The notes under the pieces were generated by a model, which saw only the letters and a list, made by a program, of their open reading frames with translations, made no database searches and was not told the DNA's origin. The translations under genes and the position numbers were made by a program. DNA of 64,000 nucleotides from Absidia repens (lineage: Eukaryota > Mucoromycota > Mucoromycetes > Mucorales > Cunninghamellaceae), in NCBI GenBank assembly GCA_002105175.1, contig MCGE01000018.1, positions 558,001-622,000 on the forward strand, read 5' to 3'. This document shows, piece after piece, positions 63,911 to 64,000 of this stretch. How positions within the stretch are numbered: the stretch's first letter is position 1; each line of letters starts with the position of its first letter.

Positions 63911-64000
63911 ATTAGACTTATTACACACTATCTTTCCCTTTTATTTTGTATATACATACTATATTTTATAGCACCTCATCATTATTTTACCTCTATTTAC
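63911..64000. other. 3' flank of SMC5
   Basis: Last 90 bases of the window; AT-rich, probably the SMC5 3' UTR. Confidence 0.6.

Overview
The window is a piece of a fungal nuclear genome, most likely an early-diverging fungus of the Mucoromycota (Mucorales-like). The evidence is AT-rich DNA, many short introns (mostly GT-AG, about 50-120 bases), glutamine/serine-rich inserts, abundant poly(T)/poly(A) tracts, a Ty3-type retrotransposon, and conserved eukaryotic genes with fungal architectures. The species cannot be named from sequence alone. Exon borders below were placed by hand from reading frame, splice consensus and phase; the listed exons of each multi-exon gene sum to a whole number of codons.

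Layout. (1) 1-5473: a nearly complete Ty3/gypsy LTR retrotransposon whose two LTRs read identically. It ends 11 bases upstream of a tRNA-Thr(AGT) gene (5485-5557). Gag and Pol are joined by a -1 frameshift with two slippery heptamers. (2) 5581-9860: repeat-rich, gene-free land with old LTR-like repeats and a SINE-like repeat interrupted by a 5'-truncated LINE. (3) 9872-18574: a Zn2Cys6 transcription factor (-), an FSH-type serine hydrolase (-), a mitochondrial carrier (+) and an F-box/WD40 protein (+). (4) 18844-21020: tRNA-Arg(ACG) followed by a second block of the same LTR-like and SINE-like repeats. (5) 21477-26079: a divergent pair, an RCC1-repeat protein (-) and a KDM3-like JmjC protein (+), sharing a 119-base promoter. 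(6) 26795-28100: repeats. (7) 28511-37378: Far11/STRIP (-) and SEC24 (-). (8) 39252-39461: a long near-perfect hairpin, then a RING-CH membrane protein (+, 39690-41231) and two more SINE-like copies. (9) 44235-54679: five minus-strand genes: CCT6, a secreted protein of unknown function, a malonyl/acyl-CoA synthetase, and a bromodomain-ankyrin-AT-hook-bromodomain chromatin protein (four confirmed as reading frames with clear families, one unknown). (10) 55723-63910: dynactin p25 (-), a possible small gene (+), an F-box/EF-hand protein (-) and SMC5 (+), the last two sharing a 161-base promoter.

The host genes are mostly housekeeping functions with no shared pathway: secretion (SEC24), protein folding (CCT6), microtubule motor cargo (dynactin p25), STRIPAK signalling (Far11), DNA repair (SMC5), chromatin (JmjC, bromodomain protein) and ubiquitin ligase adaptors (two F-box proteins, RING-CH). 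The accessory content is the transposable elements, which cluster around the two tRNA genes. The most testable unusual features are the retrotransposon's frameshift signal and tRNA-proximal insertion, the SINE-like family with a nested LINE, the 84-base-arm hairpin, a start codon split by an intron in CCT6, a GC-AG intron, and several unusual domain combinations.
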